From the IMG/VR virus record IMGVR_UViG_3300038713_000106, positions 1 to 29,018 of that record: a stretch of DNA of 29,018 bases; one strand, given 5' to 3'. This DNA is from a virus. The notes below the pieces were generated by a model. That model saw only the letters and a list, made by a program, of their open reading frames with translations. It made no database searches and was not told the origin of the DNA. Both the position numbers and the translations under genes were made by a program. Of the stretch, positions 1-7,340 are shown piece after piece (positions within the stretch are counted from its first letter, which is position 1; each line of letters starts with the position of its first letter).

Positions 1-94
1 TGGTATAGGAAATTTTAGTCCTAAAAATCACTATGGTAATGGAGAAAGTAAATATAATTATGATTGGAATAATGAAATACCTAGTAAATTATAT
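1..94. repeat. Left copy of the terminal overlap (circular closure)
   Basis: These 94 bases recur at the right end of the window (28925-29018). The two copies differ only at position 74, which is G here and C at 28998. Read through the junction, one methyltransferase frame stays open with a conserved motif order. This is what an assembler produces from a circular or circularly permuted molecule. A true terminal repeat of the virion DNA is less likely, because the repeat lies inside a gene. Confidence 0.93.
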
Positions 95-541
95 TTTGAA
101 GAATTAAAAAGAATAAGTAAAGATAGGATAATATTTGGTGCAAATTATTATAATTGTTTTGAAGAAAAAGGTGGTGCTATTATTTGGTATAAAGACCAAA
201 AACACCCTAATATGTCGCAATGTGAAATAGCAAGTTTTAGTAGATATAAAAAAGTAGATTTTTTTAGATACGACTGGACAAATACAGATAAATATAATGA
301 ATTAAGAAAAACTGATATACACCCTTGTCAAAAACCTATAACATTATATGATTGGATTTTAAAAAAATATGCAAAAAAAACAGATAAAATATTAGATACT
401 CATTTAGGAAGTGGATCTAGTGCTATATCTAGTTTTTATTATGGTTGCAAAGAATTTGTAGGAATTGAAATAAATACAGAATATTACAATAAAAGTATAA
501 AAAGAATACAACAAGAAACAGTACAAATTAAATTATTATGA
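2..541 (+). CDS. Beta-class DNA methyltransferase, 3' part (gene begins at 28821)
   Basis: This frame is open from base 2 and continues the gene that starts at 28821; joined over the junction it encodes 214 residues. The catalytic motif IV (DPPFGIG) is coded across the junction. Downstream come a conserved-looking HPCQKP block (about 332-349) and the S-adenosylmethionine motif LDTHLGSGSSA (about 392-424). Motif IV before motif I defines the beta class of N4-cytosine or N6-adenine methylases. It modifies phage DNA, probably to evade host restriction, but the target sequence cannot be read from the gene. An internal ATG at 212 is not the start, because coding continues upstream with conserved motifs. 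The stop overlaps the next gene by 4 bp (ATGA). The two window ends disagree at one codon, GAA here and CAA at 28998. Confidence 0.92.
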   Translation, partial: GIGNFSPKNHYGNGESKYNYDWNNEIPSKLYFEELKRISKDRIIFGANYYNCFEEKGGAIIWYKDQKHPNMSQCEIASFSRYKKVDFFRYDWTNTDKYNELRKTDIHPCQKPITLYDWILKKYAKKTDKILDTHLGSGSSAISSFYYGCKEFVGIEINTEYYNKSIKRIQQETVQIKLL

Positions 542-822
542 GAAAGAAACACAGTCCACCAAAAAACATAAGAACAAAAGATCAATACTTTAGATATTTT
601 TTATTTGAAGTAGATAGAGGGGTAACAAATGACGTTTATATACATAAAGAAACACAAAAAATAGAAAGTGAGGACGAGTACATACTAAATAAAATAGATT
701 TTATACAAGACCAATATAACCCTCAAATGGTTGTAGTAGAAATTTCGCCTTTAGGTAAGTGGGAATACAATGCTTTAAAACAAACGGGAGTTAATTTATT
801 TGCTGAACTTTGGAAAAACTAA
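538..822 (+). CDS. Hypothetical protein, 94 aa
   Basis: I do not recognise this protein. It has a basic N terminus (MRKKHSPPKN), a mixed charged middle, and a C-terminal segment that reads as a beta strand and helix (MVVVEISPLGKWEYNAL). There is no signal peptide, membrane segment or cysteine cluster. Its ATG overlaps the methyltransferase stop, and its own end overlaps the sigma-like gene by 13 bp, so it is translationally coupled on both sides within the early/middle operon. This tight packing supports it being a real gene. A role with the flanking DNA-modification or transcription genes is only a guess from position. Confidence 0.75.
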   Translation: MRKKHSPPKNIRTKDQYFRYFLFEVDRGVTNDVYIHKETQKIESEDEYILNKIDFIQDQYNPQMVVVEISPLGKWEYNALKQTGVNLFAELWKN

Positions 823-1331
823 ACGAATATTTAGAAAAAAGCTATACTAATTTGTTAGATATATCTAAACGTATAACTAGCAATAGACACCCCGACTATG
901 AAGACTTATTACACGAAACTATATTAGCTTTATACAATTCAGACCAAAAAAAAATAAAAGATATTATACAACAAAAAAAACTAACATTTTATATTGTTAG
1001 AATAATGTTAAATCAATATCAAAGCAATACAAGTCCTTACCATAAAAAGTATAGAAAACAATACAACGAAAAACAATTAAAAGAATTTTATATTTATACT
1101 AAAGAACCTTTAACAAAAGAGAAAATGAAAAAGTTAGAGGAGCAAGAGGATAGGTTACAATGGATAGAAGACAAATTAAAACATTTGAGCTGGTTTGACG
1201 TAGAGGTATTTAAAATATATTATAGAGAAAATTATAGTTTAAACACAATGAGCAAGGCAACAAAAATAAATAGAAGTACACTTGGTAAGTCAATAAGGTA
1301 TATAAAAAACTATTTAAAAGGTTTAAAATGA
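810..1331 (+). CDS. Sigma-70-like phage transcription factor
   Basis: The 173-residue protein has the layout of a small sigma factor. A region-2-like segment contains HPDYEDLLHETILALYN (about residues 27-43), resembling sigma region 2.2, followed by FYIVRIMLNQYQS and a basic stretch resembling 2.3-2.4. A charged linker leads to a region-4-like helix-turn-helix near residues 142-170 (YSLNTMSKATKINRSTLGKS). The start is TTG at 810; the next ATG is far downstream and would remove region 2. It overlaps the preceding gene by 13 bp and the next by 4 bp. As the only transcription-initiation candidate in the genome, it is the natural partner for the four matching late promoters at 4064, 12634, 13685 and 16516. 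The sigma similarity is by eye and divergent; a non-sigma DNA-binding role remains possible. Confidence 0.72.
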   Translation: MEKLNEYLEKSYTNLLDISKRITSNRHPDYEDLLHETILALYNSDQKKIKDIIQQKKLTFYIVRIMLNQYQSNTSPYHKKYRKQYNEKQLKEFYIYTKEPLTKEKMKKLEEQEDRLQWIEDKLKHLSWFDVEVFKIYYRENYSLNTMSKATKINRSTLGKSIRYIKNYLKGLK

Positions 1332-1447
1332 TAGAGTTTATAAAACATTTATTAGGATTATGTGGAGAACCTCATTTAAACATATTTACTATTATGATGA
1401 GTACGCCAATAATAAGTTACATAATATATAAAATAATTAAGTTATGA
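1328..1447 (+). CDS. 39-aa membrane micro-protein
   Basis: This short frame fills the gap between the sigma-like gene and the next gene exactly. Its ATG overlaps the upstream TGA (1329-1331), and its TGA overlaps the downstream ATG at 1444. The product begins MIEFIKHLLGLCGEPHLN and continues with a hydrophobic stretch (about residues 19-37), so it should be a single-pass inner-membrane peptide. Its function is unknown. The perfect ATGA coupling on both sides and the coherent hydrophobic segment are the evidence that it is translated. Confidence 0.7.
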   Translation: MIEFIKHLLGLCGEPHLNIFTIMMSTPIISYIIYKIIKL

Positions 1448-1809
1448 CAAAAAGTAAAGGACTAGGTGACGATATAGCAAAGTTTACAAAAGCTACGGGT
1501 ATAGACAAGTTAACTAAAAAAGTATTAGGTGACGATTGCGGTTGTGATGAGCGTAGACGTAAATTAAATCAACTATTTCCAAGATTTAAAAACATAAGGC
1601 AATTTACACAAGACGAAATAAAAATATACGAAGAAGTCATACCCAGCATTGAAAAAACACAAACAATAAATAGAGAACAAAAAAGTATAGTAAACGCTTT
1701 ATATAAAAGTATATTTGGTAACAAGCCACAATGGAAAAGTTGTAGTCCTTGTAATAAGCAAATTATGAACAATTTAAAAAAGGTATATGAAAAAAGTTGT
1801 AAGATTTGA
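1444..1809 (+). CDS. Hypothetical cysteine-containing protein, 121 aa
   Basis: The N-terminal half has the pattern GLGDDIAKFTKATGIDKL followed by LGDDCGCDERRRKLNQLFP, and the C-terminal half carries a second cysteine pair (CSPC) and a final KSCKI. The CGC and CSPC pairs could bind a metal or form disulfides, but neither is demonstrated. I recognise the DCGCDERRxKLN block from other flavobacterial phage proteins that sit just upstream of terminase genes, without a known function. It is ATGA-coupled to the micro-protein before it and overlaps the HNH gene after it by 4 bp. The location hints at packaging or virion assembly. Confidence 0.8.
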   Translation: MTKSKGLGDDIAKFTKATGIDKLTKKVLGDDCGCDERRRKLNQLFPRFKNIRQFTQDEIKIYEEVIPSIEKTQTINREQKSIVNALYKSIFGNKPQWKSCSPCNKQIMNNLKKVYEKSCKI

Positions 1810-2069
1810 AAAAGTACGTTAAAATATATATGGAATATTACGACTACGTTATTGATGACGTTATACTATGTGAACATTGTAGTAGAGTTGCGGTAGATAT
1901 TCACCATATAGACGCTAGGGGTTTAGGTGGTGACCCAAGAGGACATAGAAACCAAATAGAAAATCTTATAGCTTTATGTAGAAGTTGTCATATAAAAGCT
2001 GAAACAAATAAAGACTTTAATAATCAATTAAGAAAACAAAATAAAAGCAAACATAATCATAGTTACTAA
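1806..2069 (+). CDS. HNH endonuclease
   Basis: The protein (87 aa) shows a compact zinc-type HNH fold: CEHC at the start, DIHHID as the first histidine motif, RNQIENLIALC as the asparagine helix, and CRSCH closing the metal site. HNH proteins next to terminase genes are known to be needed for DNA end cleavage in several cos-type phages, so a packaging role is more likely than homing. The reading begins with TTG at 1806 in a 4-bp overlap with the previous stop; an in-frame ATG at 1830 would give 79 aa and keep every motif, so the start is not certain. The next gene's ATG overlaps its stop. Confidence 0.88.
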   Translation: MKKYVKIYMEYYDYVIDDVILCEHCSRVAVDIHHIDARGLGGDPRGHRNQIENLIALCRSCHIKAETNKDFNNQLRKQNKSKHNHSY

Positions 2070-2551
2070 TGAAAATAGAAAAAGTAAAAATACACGATTT
2101 AAACCCGGCGGAATATAATCCAAGAAAAATGACAACTAAACAATACGAGGATTTAAAAAAATCTTTAGAAAAGTTTGGTTGTGTAGATCCTATAATAATA
2201 AACTCGGATAATACAATTGTAGGCGGACACCAAAGAGTTAGAATTATGGTAGAGCTAGGAGCTAAACAAGTACCCGTAGTTAGAGTAAATCTATCTAAAG
2301 AAGACGAAAAGGAATTAAACGTAAGATTAAATAAGAATACGGGAGAGTTTGACTTTGATATAATGGCGGACAACTTTGATATAGAGGATTTGCTAGAATG
2401 GGGTTTTAAACATATTGATCTGGGATTGAATATAGATAAAATAGAAGAAGACAAGCCAACAACAATAACAATAAAAGAGAAAGACATAAAACTAGCTAAT
2501 AAATTATATGAGGATTTAAAAGCACAAGGTTATAAAGTAAGTATAAAATAA
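2069..2551 (+). CDS. ParB/sulfiredoxin-fold N-terminal domain protein
   Basis: The first 90 residues match the ParB-like nuclease fold: HDLNPAEYNPRKM, then DPIIINSDNTIVGGHQRVRI, with the GGHQR loop that forms the nucleotide-binding pocket in this family. The C-terminal half lacks the ParB helix-turn-helix, so this is not a plasmid partition protein. Stand-alone ParB domains are common upstream of terminase genes in phages, where they may act as nucleases or CTP/ATP-dependent DNA-binding factors. It sits between the HNH gene (1-bp overlap) and the terminase small subunit. One GATCTGG copy of the distributed heptamer lies inside at 2417 and uses a CTG leucine codon. Confidence 0.85.
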   Translation: MKIEKVKIHDLNPAEYNPRKMTTKQYEDLKKSLEKFGCVDPIIINSDNTIVGGHQRVRIMVELGAKQVPVVRVNLSKEDEKELNVRLNKNTGEFDFDIMADNFDIEDLLEWGFKHIDLGLNIDKIEEDKPTTITIKEKDIKLANKLYEDLKAQGYKVSIK

Positions 2552-2561
2552 ATTTAATAAA

Positions 2562-2945
2562 ATGGGCAAAAAAGAACGTACACTAAAGAAAGAAACATTA
2601 CTACAAGCGTTAGAAAGTAGTTTAGGAATTGTAGCTACGGCTTGTAATAGAACGGGAATAAGTAGAAGTAGTTATTACAAATGGTATAAAGAAGACGAAG
2701 AATTTAGAAAAAGGGTAGACGAAATAGACAATATAAAATTAGACTTTGTAGAAAGCAAGTTATTTAAAAATATAGAAAACGAAAAAGAGAAAAGTATTAT
2801 ATTTTACCTACAACATAAAGGGCATAAGCGAGGTTATATACAAAGACAAAATATAAATTTAACATCTAACGAAGAAGACATAAAGAAAATAGAAATTGAA
2901 ATTATTGAACCTAAAGGGAACGGTAGTCCTACAAAAGAATCTTAA
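2562..2945 (+). CDS. terS: Terminase small subunit
   Basis: The 127-residue protein has an N-terminal helix-turn-helix of the small-terminase type (GIVATACNRTGISRSSYYKW, about residues 22-41), then charged helices (DEEFRKRVDEIDNIKLDFVESKLF) suited to oligomerisation, and an acidic C-terminal part. It would recognise the phage packaging site and stimulate the large subunit. It directly precedes and overlaps the large subunit gene by about 50 bp, the usual order. The assignment rests on the HTH pattern plus position; small subunits diverge widely, so the family is moderately certain while the role is well supported. Confidence 0.85.
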   Translation: MGKKERTLKKETLLQALESSLGIVATACNRTGISRSSYYKWYKEDEEFRKRVDEIDNIKLDFVESKLFKNIENEKEKSIIFYLQHKGHKRGYIQRQNINLTSNEEDIKKIEIEIIEPKGNGSPTKES

Positions 2946-4065
2946 TGCTAGTACAAGAATTGTAGTTAATCAAGGTGGTACAAGAAGTAGTAAGACGTAT
3001 TCACTAGCTCAATTAATAATACTTAAAGCATTACAAAGCAAAGGTAAGGTATATACTATTTGTCGTAAAACGCTACCAGCACTAAAAGGAACGGCGTATA
3101 GAGATTTTTTTAATATACTAGAAAGTCATAATTTATATAATCCCGACAACCACAATAAAAGCGAATTAACATACAAGCTAAATGGAAATACAATAGAATT
3201 TTTAAGTATTGATATGAGCCAGAAAATCCGAGGTCGTAAGAGAGCCGTACTATGGCTAAATGAAGCTAACGAGTTTGCTTTTGAGGATTGGGTTCAATTG
3301 TCATTAAGGACTACGGAAAACATATATTTAGACTTTAACCCGTCTGACCCTTATAGTTGGATTTATGACAACGTTATAAATAGAGATGACTGTACTTTTA
3401 TAAAATCTACATATTTAGACAACCCATTTTTACCCGAAGAAACAATTAAAGAAATTGAAAGGTTAAAAAAGCTAGATTCTAACTATTGGACTATATACGG
3501 TTTAGGGGATATGGCTCAACCTACCGAAACAATATTTAGACAATTTAACCTATGTAACACGATTCCAGATCAAGCCACGCTAATAGCTTTAGGTATGGAT
3601 TTTGGATATAGCAACGACCCAACGGCTATTGTAGAAGTATACAAGCTAAATAACGATTTATACATTAATGAGTTGTTATACGCTAAAGGTCTAACTAATC
3701 AAGATATAGCTAAAAGGTTAAGAGAGTATAATATAACAAGGCAAGTAGAAATAATAGGTGATAGTGCCGAACCAAAAAGTATAGAAGAAATACATAGACT
3801 AGGATTTAATATAAAAGGAGCTAAAAAAGGAGCGGATAGTATTAATATGGGAATAGATGTATTAAGGCGTTATAAGATACATATAACAAAAAATAGCGTA
3901 AATGCTATTAACGAATTTAAGTATTATAAGTGGCTAGTAGACAAGAACGGACAAGTAATAAACAAACCCGCAACAAATCAACAAGACCACCTAATTGACG
4001 CCCTCAGATACGTAGCGTTAAATAAGCTAACTACCAATTATAGTGGTAAGTATTATATTTTATGA
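2896..4065 (+). CDS. terL: Terminase large subunit (Terminase_3 type)
   Basis: The packaging ATPase and nuclease, about 389 residues. The ATPase has a Walker A-like GGTRSSKT at residues 27-34 and a Walker B with catalytic acidic pair in AVLWLNEANE near residues 117-126. The nuclease domain has the three metal-binding acidic motifs in order: GMDFGYSNDP near 233, IIGDSAEP near 286, and DHLIDALRY near 364. It drives DNA into proheads and cuts the concatemer. The start is TTG at 2896, inside the small-subunit gene; another TTG at 2905 is possible, and no ATG occurs before the Walker motif. The stop lies at the -35-like part of the first late promoter. Confidence 0.95.
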   Translation: MKLLNLKGTVVLQKNLNASTRIVVNQGGTRSSKTYSLAQLIILKALQSKGKVYTICRKTLPALKGTAYRDFFNILESHNLYNPDNHNKSELTYKLNGNTIEFLSIDMSQKIRGRKRAVLWLNEANEFAFEDWVQLSLRTTENIYLDFNPSDPYSWIYDNVINRDDCTFIKSTYLDNPFLPEETIKEIERLKKLDSNYWTIYGLGDMAQPTETIFRQFNLCNTIPDQATLIALGMDFGYSNDPTAIVEVYKLNNDLYINELLYAKGLTNQDIAKRLREYNITRQVEIIGDSAEPKSIEEIHRLGFNIKGAKKGADSINMGIDVLRRYKIHITKNSVNAINEFKYYKWLVDKNGQVINKPATNQQDHLIDALRYVALNKLTTNYSGKYYIL

Positions 4066-4092
4066 ACAAAAACAACAATTTTATATTTATAA
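4064..4092 (+). promoter_or_regulatory. Phage late promoter candidate P1
   Basis: GAACAA at 4064-4069, a 14-base spacer, then TATTTATAA at 4084-4092. The same two blocks with the same 29-base span occur at 12634, 13685 and 16516, each time ahead of a structural-gene block. It opens the tail operon at 4096. The second block ends only three bases before the ATG, so any transcript would be leaderless or nearly so. Confidence 0.65.
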
Positions 4093-4095
4093 CAA

Positions 4096-4680
4096 ATGGC
4101 TAGAAAACAATTTGAGGTTATAGTGCCTACGGAATGGAAAGATATTACTATTGCAGAATATCAAAAGTATTTAGAATTATCTAGGGTAAAGAGAAAAACA
4201 AAAGAGGACGAGATAATAGCTATGTTTTGTAAAGTAGATAAAAAACTTATAAAAAAAATAAAATTAAAAGATAAAAAAATACTTGTAGAAAAATTAAACA
4301 AGTTTTTAAATAGTAAAGAAGAAAAAGATTTAGAAAAAAGAATAGAGTTTAAAGGTAAGCAATACGGCTTTATACCTAATTTGAGTAAAATGACAACGGG
4401 CGAGTTTGTAGATTTAGAAGAATATTCTACTAATATAAACGCTAATTTACATAGAGTAATGTCGGTTTTGTATAGAGAAGTTGATAGAGAAATAAACGAG
4501 TATTATAGCGTAAAACCTTATGATCCCGACGAGCTGGAAATAGACAAATTTAAAGATTTACCAATGAGTACAACACTATCGGCGATAGATTTTTTTTTTT
4601 ATTTAGGGAAAAATTTGTTGGAAGATTTAAACAGTTATTCGACGGAGCTAGTGAAGAACAACAAGGTCAAAAAACTTTAG
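4096..4680 (+). CDS. Tail assembly chaperone (short form, gpG-like)
   Basis: This 194-residue protein opens the tail region and has the N-terminal pattern WKDITIAEYQKY typical of tail assembly chaperones in Bacteroidota siphoviruses. It is rich in lysine and helix-forming residues and has no membrane segment. Near its 3' end an 11-T run (4590-4600) lets ribosomes slip to the -1 frame, which stays open to 4841 and would give a 248-residue long form. Paired short and long chaperones made by -1 frameshifting are conserved in long-tailed phages, where they wrap the tape measure before tube assembly. Here the pair is separated from the tape measure (10941) by four tail genes, farther than usual. 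Confidence 0.82.
   Translation: MARKQFEVIVPTEWKDITIAEYQKYLELSRVKRKTKEDEIIAMFCKVDKKLIKKIKLKDKKILVEKLNKFLNSKEEKDLEKRIEFKGKQYGFIPNLSKMTTGEFVDLEEYSTNINANLHRVMSVLYREVDREINEYYSVKPYDPDELEIDKFKDLPMSTTLSAIDFFFYLGKNLLEDLNSYSTELVKNNKVKKL
4590..4600 (+). promoter_or_regulatory. Slippery homopolymer for -1 ribosomal frameshift
   Basis: Eleven consecutive T residues read as GAT TTT TTT TTT TAT in the zero frame. They contain several X-XXY-YYZ type heptamers (T TTT TTT and T TTT TTA), so tandem slippage of tRNA-Phe by -1 keeps perfect pairing. I do not see a strong stem-loop just downstream, but U-rich slippery runs can work without one. A homopolymer sequencing error would be the trivial alternative. Confidence 0.8.
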
Positions 4681-4841
4681 CTAGTAAATGGGGTTGGTAT
4701 AACATTATATTTTCTTTGTCTTCGTCTATATTAGACATAGAAAAAATAACTAAAACGGAGATAGCTTTAGTGTTTACATATTTAAGCTATCAACAAGACA
4801 AGAACAATATAGAAAAAAGTAATTATAATAAATATAAATGA
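4590..4841 (+). CDS. Tail assembly chaperone C-terminal extension in the -1 frame (gpGT-like)
   Basis: The -1 frame is open from 4554 to the TGA at 4839-4841. It contains no ATG or GTG, and no TTG near its beginning, so it cannot easily be started on its own. Its product continues FREKFVGRFKQLFDG and then QKTLASKWGWYNIIFSLSSS and IEKITKTEIALVFTYLSYQQ. The KWGWY block and the helical end fit the T domain of long-form tail chaperones in related phages. The stop overlaps the start of the next tail gene (4838) in ATGA fashion, showing that this end is under normal gene packing. It is best read as a fusion to the 4096 gene. Confidence 0.82.
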   Translation, partial: FFFLFREKFVGRFKQLFDGASEEQQGQKTLASKWGWYNIIFSLSSSILDIEKITKTEIALVFTYLSYQQDKNNIEKSNYNKYK

Positions 4842-5347
4842 TAACATATAAAAACATAGTAGACGACTTTAATACAATAGCTACAAATCATTTTTTAATT
4901 AATTCTTTTCATAGTGGATTGTTAGACGAAGTAGATATTGATAAAATGGATTCTAGCAATTTTCCTATACTTTATGTAGAGCCAGGAAATACAAACATAG
5001 ACAAAGGCGTACTAACTTATACATTTAAGGTTTTCACTATGAATTTAGTAAAAGAAGACTTGTCTAACCGTGAGGAAGTTTGGTCGGAAATGTTACAAAT
5101 TATGCAAGATGTTATAGCAGAGTTTAGACAAAACTTGTCGGTTCAAACAGCTAACGACCCGGGTAAAAAGTTTAGCTATATACCTAACGAAGTAGTTTTA
5201 AACTTACCTATAAACGCCGAGCCATTTAGCGTTAGATTTTCTAATATGCTAACGGGTTGGAACGCTACTTTTACTATGCAAGTTAATAACAATAATTCAC
5301 TATGTGACGCTCCTATTGAGCCAAGCGATAAAGATAGAAACGTATAA
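4838..5347 (+). CDS. Tail terminator/completion-like structural protein
   Basis: The 169-residue protein begins MITYKNIVDDFNTIATNHF and carries ILYVEPGNTNIDKGVLTYTF and LQIMQDVIAEFRQNL followed by a C-terminal SVRFSNMLTGWNATFTMQV. I recognise this pattern as a frequent neighbour of tail genes in Bacteroidota phages; the alternation of an N-terminal helix with beta strands resembles tail terminator or neck proteins. It starts in an ATGA overlap with the frameshifted chaperone and its stop overlaps the next ATG by 1 bp. The exact place in the virion (tail terminator or head-tail joining) is inferred from order, not shown. Confidence 0.7.
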   Translation: MITYKNIVDDFNTIATNHFLINSFHSGLLDEVDIDKMDSSNFPILYVEPGNTNIDKGVLTYTFKVFTMNLVKEDLSNREEVWSEMLQIMQDVIAEFRQNLSVQTANDPGKKFSYIPNEVVLNLPINAEPFSVRFSNMLTGWNATFTMQVNNNNSLCDAPIEPSDKDRNV

Positions 5348-5913
5348 TGGAATTAAAAACAAAAGCATTAGAAGAAGTATTAACAAGTTTTGGTAGTAAT
5401 CTAATAGAAAAAGCCAGATCTAACTTAAACAAAAAAGGTAAAAGAGCAAAAGGCACTTTATTTAATGAGATGAGCTATGATATTGAAAAAACTGAAAGTG
5501 GCGTAAAGTTTGTAATGAATTTTGGACAAGCTGAAGACTATTGGATATTTGTAGACGAGGGCGTACAAGGTGCGGGTGGCTTTAAAGGTAGCGGTAATAA
5601 AAGAGGTCAAGGTAGTCCGTTTAAATTTACAAACAAACAACCGCCTTTTAGTGCTATACTACCTTGGATAAAATTAAAGGGTTTAAAAGGTAGAGATAAA
5701 AAAGGTAGATTTATAAAAGATAAATCTTTAGCGTTTTTAATAGCAAGAAGTATAAAACAAAAAGGTATAGAAAGAACAAGGTTTATTAGCAAACCGTATA
5801 ACGATATGATAGAGGACTTAAAAGTAGATTTAACTAGAGCTATGGCGGAAGATATGGATAATTCAATAACAATAGAAGAACAACCTAATTTAAAAATTAA
5901 TTTAAGTAGATAA
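5347..5913 (+). CDS. Tail completion/neck-type structural protein (HK97 gp10-like role)
   Basis: A basic 188-residue protein with an N-terminal helix (LEEVLTSFGSNLIEKARSNL), then YWIFVDEGVQGAGGFKG, a glycine- and lysine-rich loop, and the segment AFLIARSIKQKGIERTRFIS. The YxxFVDEG and Rx(I/K)KxxG pattern is what I know from tail-completion proteins of the gp10 type in Bacteroidota phages. Position between the terminator-like and baseplate-type genes agrees. It overlaps both neighbours by one base. A CCAGATC heptamer lies inside at 5414. Function at the head-tail joint is inferred. Confidence 0.65.
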   Translation: MELKTKALEEVLTSFGSNLIEKARSNLNKKGKRAKGTLFNEMSYDIEKTESGVKFVMNFGQAEDYWIFVDEGVQGAGGFKGSGNKRGQGSPFKFTNKQPPFSAILPWIKLKGLKGRDKKGRFIKDKSLAFLIARSIKQKGIERTRFISKPYNDMIEDLKVDLTRAMAEDMDNSITIEEQPNLKINLSR

Positions 5914-7340
5914 TGGCGTTTACAATAGAACAAAAACCAAATCAATTAGCGGGAGCAAATAACCCTATGATCTTTGTATTAAAAGAAAGCACAACAATTA
6001 TAAACGACCCTAAATTTAAGTATGTAGCTAAAATATATAAAAGTACAACTAACGCTAGTACTTGGTCTTTATTAACAACTATAAAAGTGCCTAAAAATAA
6101 TGCTGGAGTTGGTATAATAGATATACACAAAATAGTAAAAACAAGTTTAGAAACACAATTAAAAGATGTAGGTAATCAAGAATCAATAGACGGTTCTATA
6201 CATTCAATAGGTAAAAATGACACGTCTAATATATATTCTCAAAATACAAGTCAAGTAGTAGGAATAAAAGTAGAGGGGGGTTACGAAAAAGCCACGTCAC
6301 AAACTACCGCTCCCGTTGTTACTTTGCCTAGTGGTGGTGTAGACGGAGCTAGTGAAATTATATATTCTATTCCCGCAACTACACCTTTTACCGATACGGG
6401 TACAAACGAGGGCGGGTTAGACATTGACGGAACAAATAACCCAATGACTAAATATATACCTCAAAGTATAGTAAAACAATTTTTAACTAATAGTCCAACA
6501 TATCAATTTGTTAGAGGTGGTAATTCTTCTAGTGATAATGTAGACGAATTAACGTTAGCTTTTATACAAGACGGGTTAATTACTGACGGATCGCCAATAG
6601 AAAAAATAAACGTTAGCTATTATTTAGCTGACGGAACACTAATAAATAGTGTAGATATTAGCAACGTTACGGGTGTAGGTGGTAAAGCTAGTGCTGACGA
6701 CGTAAAAAATAGTTTAATATATTTTGGGGCGGGTACATACAACTTGCAAAATTTTGATAATGGTGGTACAAATCTACAAAGACCTAGCAACAATACTAAT
6801 TGGGCGTACTATACAATTAAAGGACAAGCTACAAGTGGCGGAGCTAGAACAAAAACCTATTACTTTTATAGATATGGAGCTGGAATTACGGGCGTAGAGG
6901 ATAGACACCAAAGTTGCAATAAATACGACAATATTAGGTTAGCTTGGCGTAATAGGTTAGGTTGTTGGGATTATATGAATTTTCGGGGTAAGTCTATGGA
7001 AAGCATAGATATAAAAAGCGAAGAAATGGAAAGAGTAGTAGGAAGTTGGAATAGTGCTACGTTTACTTATGAAAACTTTGATAGGGGTAGAGAAACTTTA
7101 TTTACAGAAGCACAAAGAAAGTTAGTTGTTAATACTGATTGGTTAAATGAAGACGAGGGTGCTTGGCTAGAAGAATTGTTTACGTCTACTAACGTACATT
7201 TACTAGATGATAATAGTATTGTGTACCCAATGATAATTACTAATAAAAATTACACAAAAAAAACAAGCGTAAACGATAAAATGAAAATACAATATACTAT
7301 AAATTTAGAGTACGCTAATAAAGTAAAAACGAATAGCTAA
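5913..7340 (+). CDS. Tail structural protein (distal tail/baseplate type), 475 aa
   Basis: The protein begins MAFTIEQKPNQLAGANNPMI and has a serine/threonine/glycine-rich beta-strand composition with no signal peptide. A conserved-looking core near residues 330-360 reads HQSCNKYDNIRLAWRNRLGC followed by WDYMNF, and the C terminus contains WLNEDEGAWLEELFTS and TINLEYAN. The WxNxxGxWDYxNF arrangement is familiar from tail proteins of flavobacterial siphoviruses that lie directly upstream of the large tail-tip gene. It may form the distal tail ring or an upper baseplate layer. It overlaps both neighbours by one base, indicating coordinated translation with them. Confidence 0.65.
   Translation: MAFTIEQKPNQLAGANNPMIFVLKESTTIINDPKFKYVAKIYKSTTNASTWSLLTTIKVPKNNAGVGIIDIHKIVKTSLETQLKDVGNQESIDGSIHSIGKNDTSNIYSQNTSQVVGIKVEGGYEKATSQTTAPVVTLPSGGVDGASEIIYSIPATTPFTDTGTNEGGLDIDGTNNPMTKYIPQSIVKQFLTNSPTYQFVRGGNSSSDNVDELTLAFIQDGLITDGSPIEKINVSYYLADGTLINSVDISNVTGVGGKASADDVKNSLIYFGAGTYNLQNFDNGGTNLQRPSNNTNWAYYTIKGQATSGGARTKTYYFYRYGAGITGVEDRHQSCNKYDNIRLAWRNRLGCWDYMNFRGKSMESIDIKSEEMERVVGSWNSATFTYENFDRGRETLFTEAQRKLVVNTDWLNEDEGAWLEELFTSTNVHLLDDNSIVYPMIITNKNYTKKTSVNDKMKIQYTINLEYANKVKTNS

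Noticed and set aside
2069-2551. ParB-like gene as a plasmid-partition system (phage-plasmid)
   Set aside because: No ParA and no DNA-binding HTH in the protein; stand-alone ParB folds upstream of terminases are ordinary in phages.
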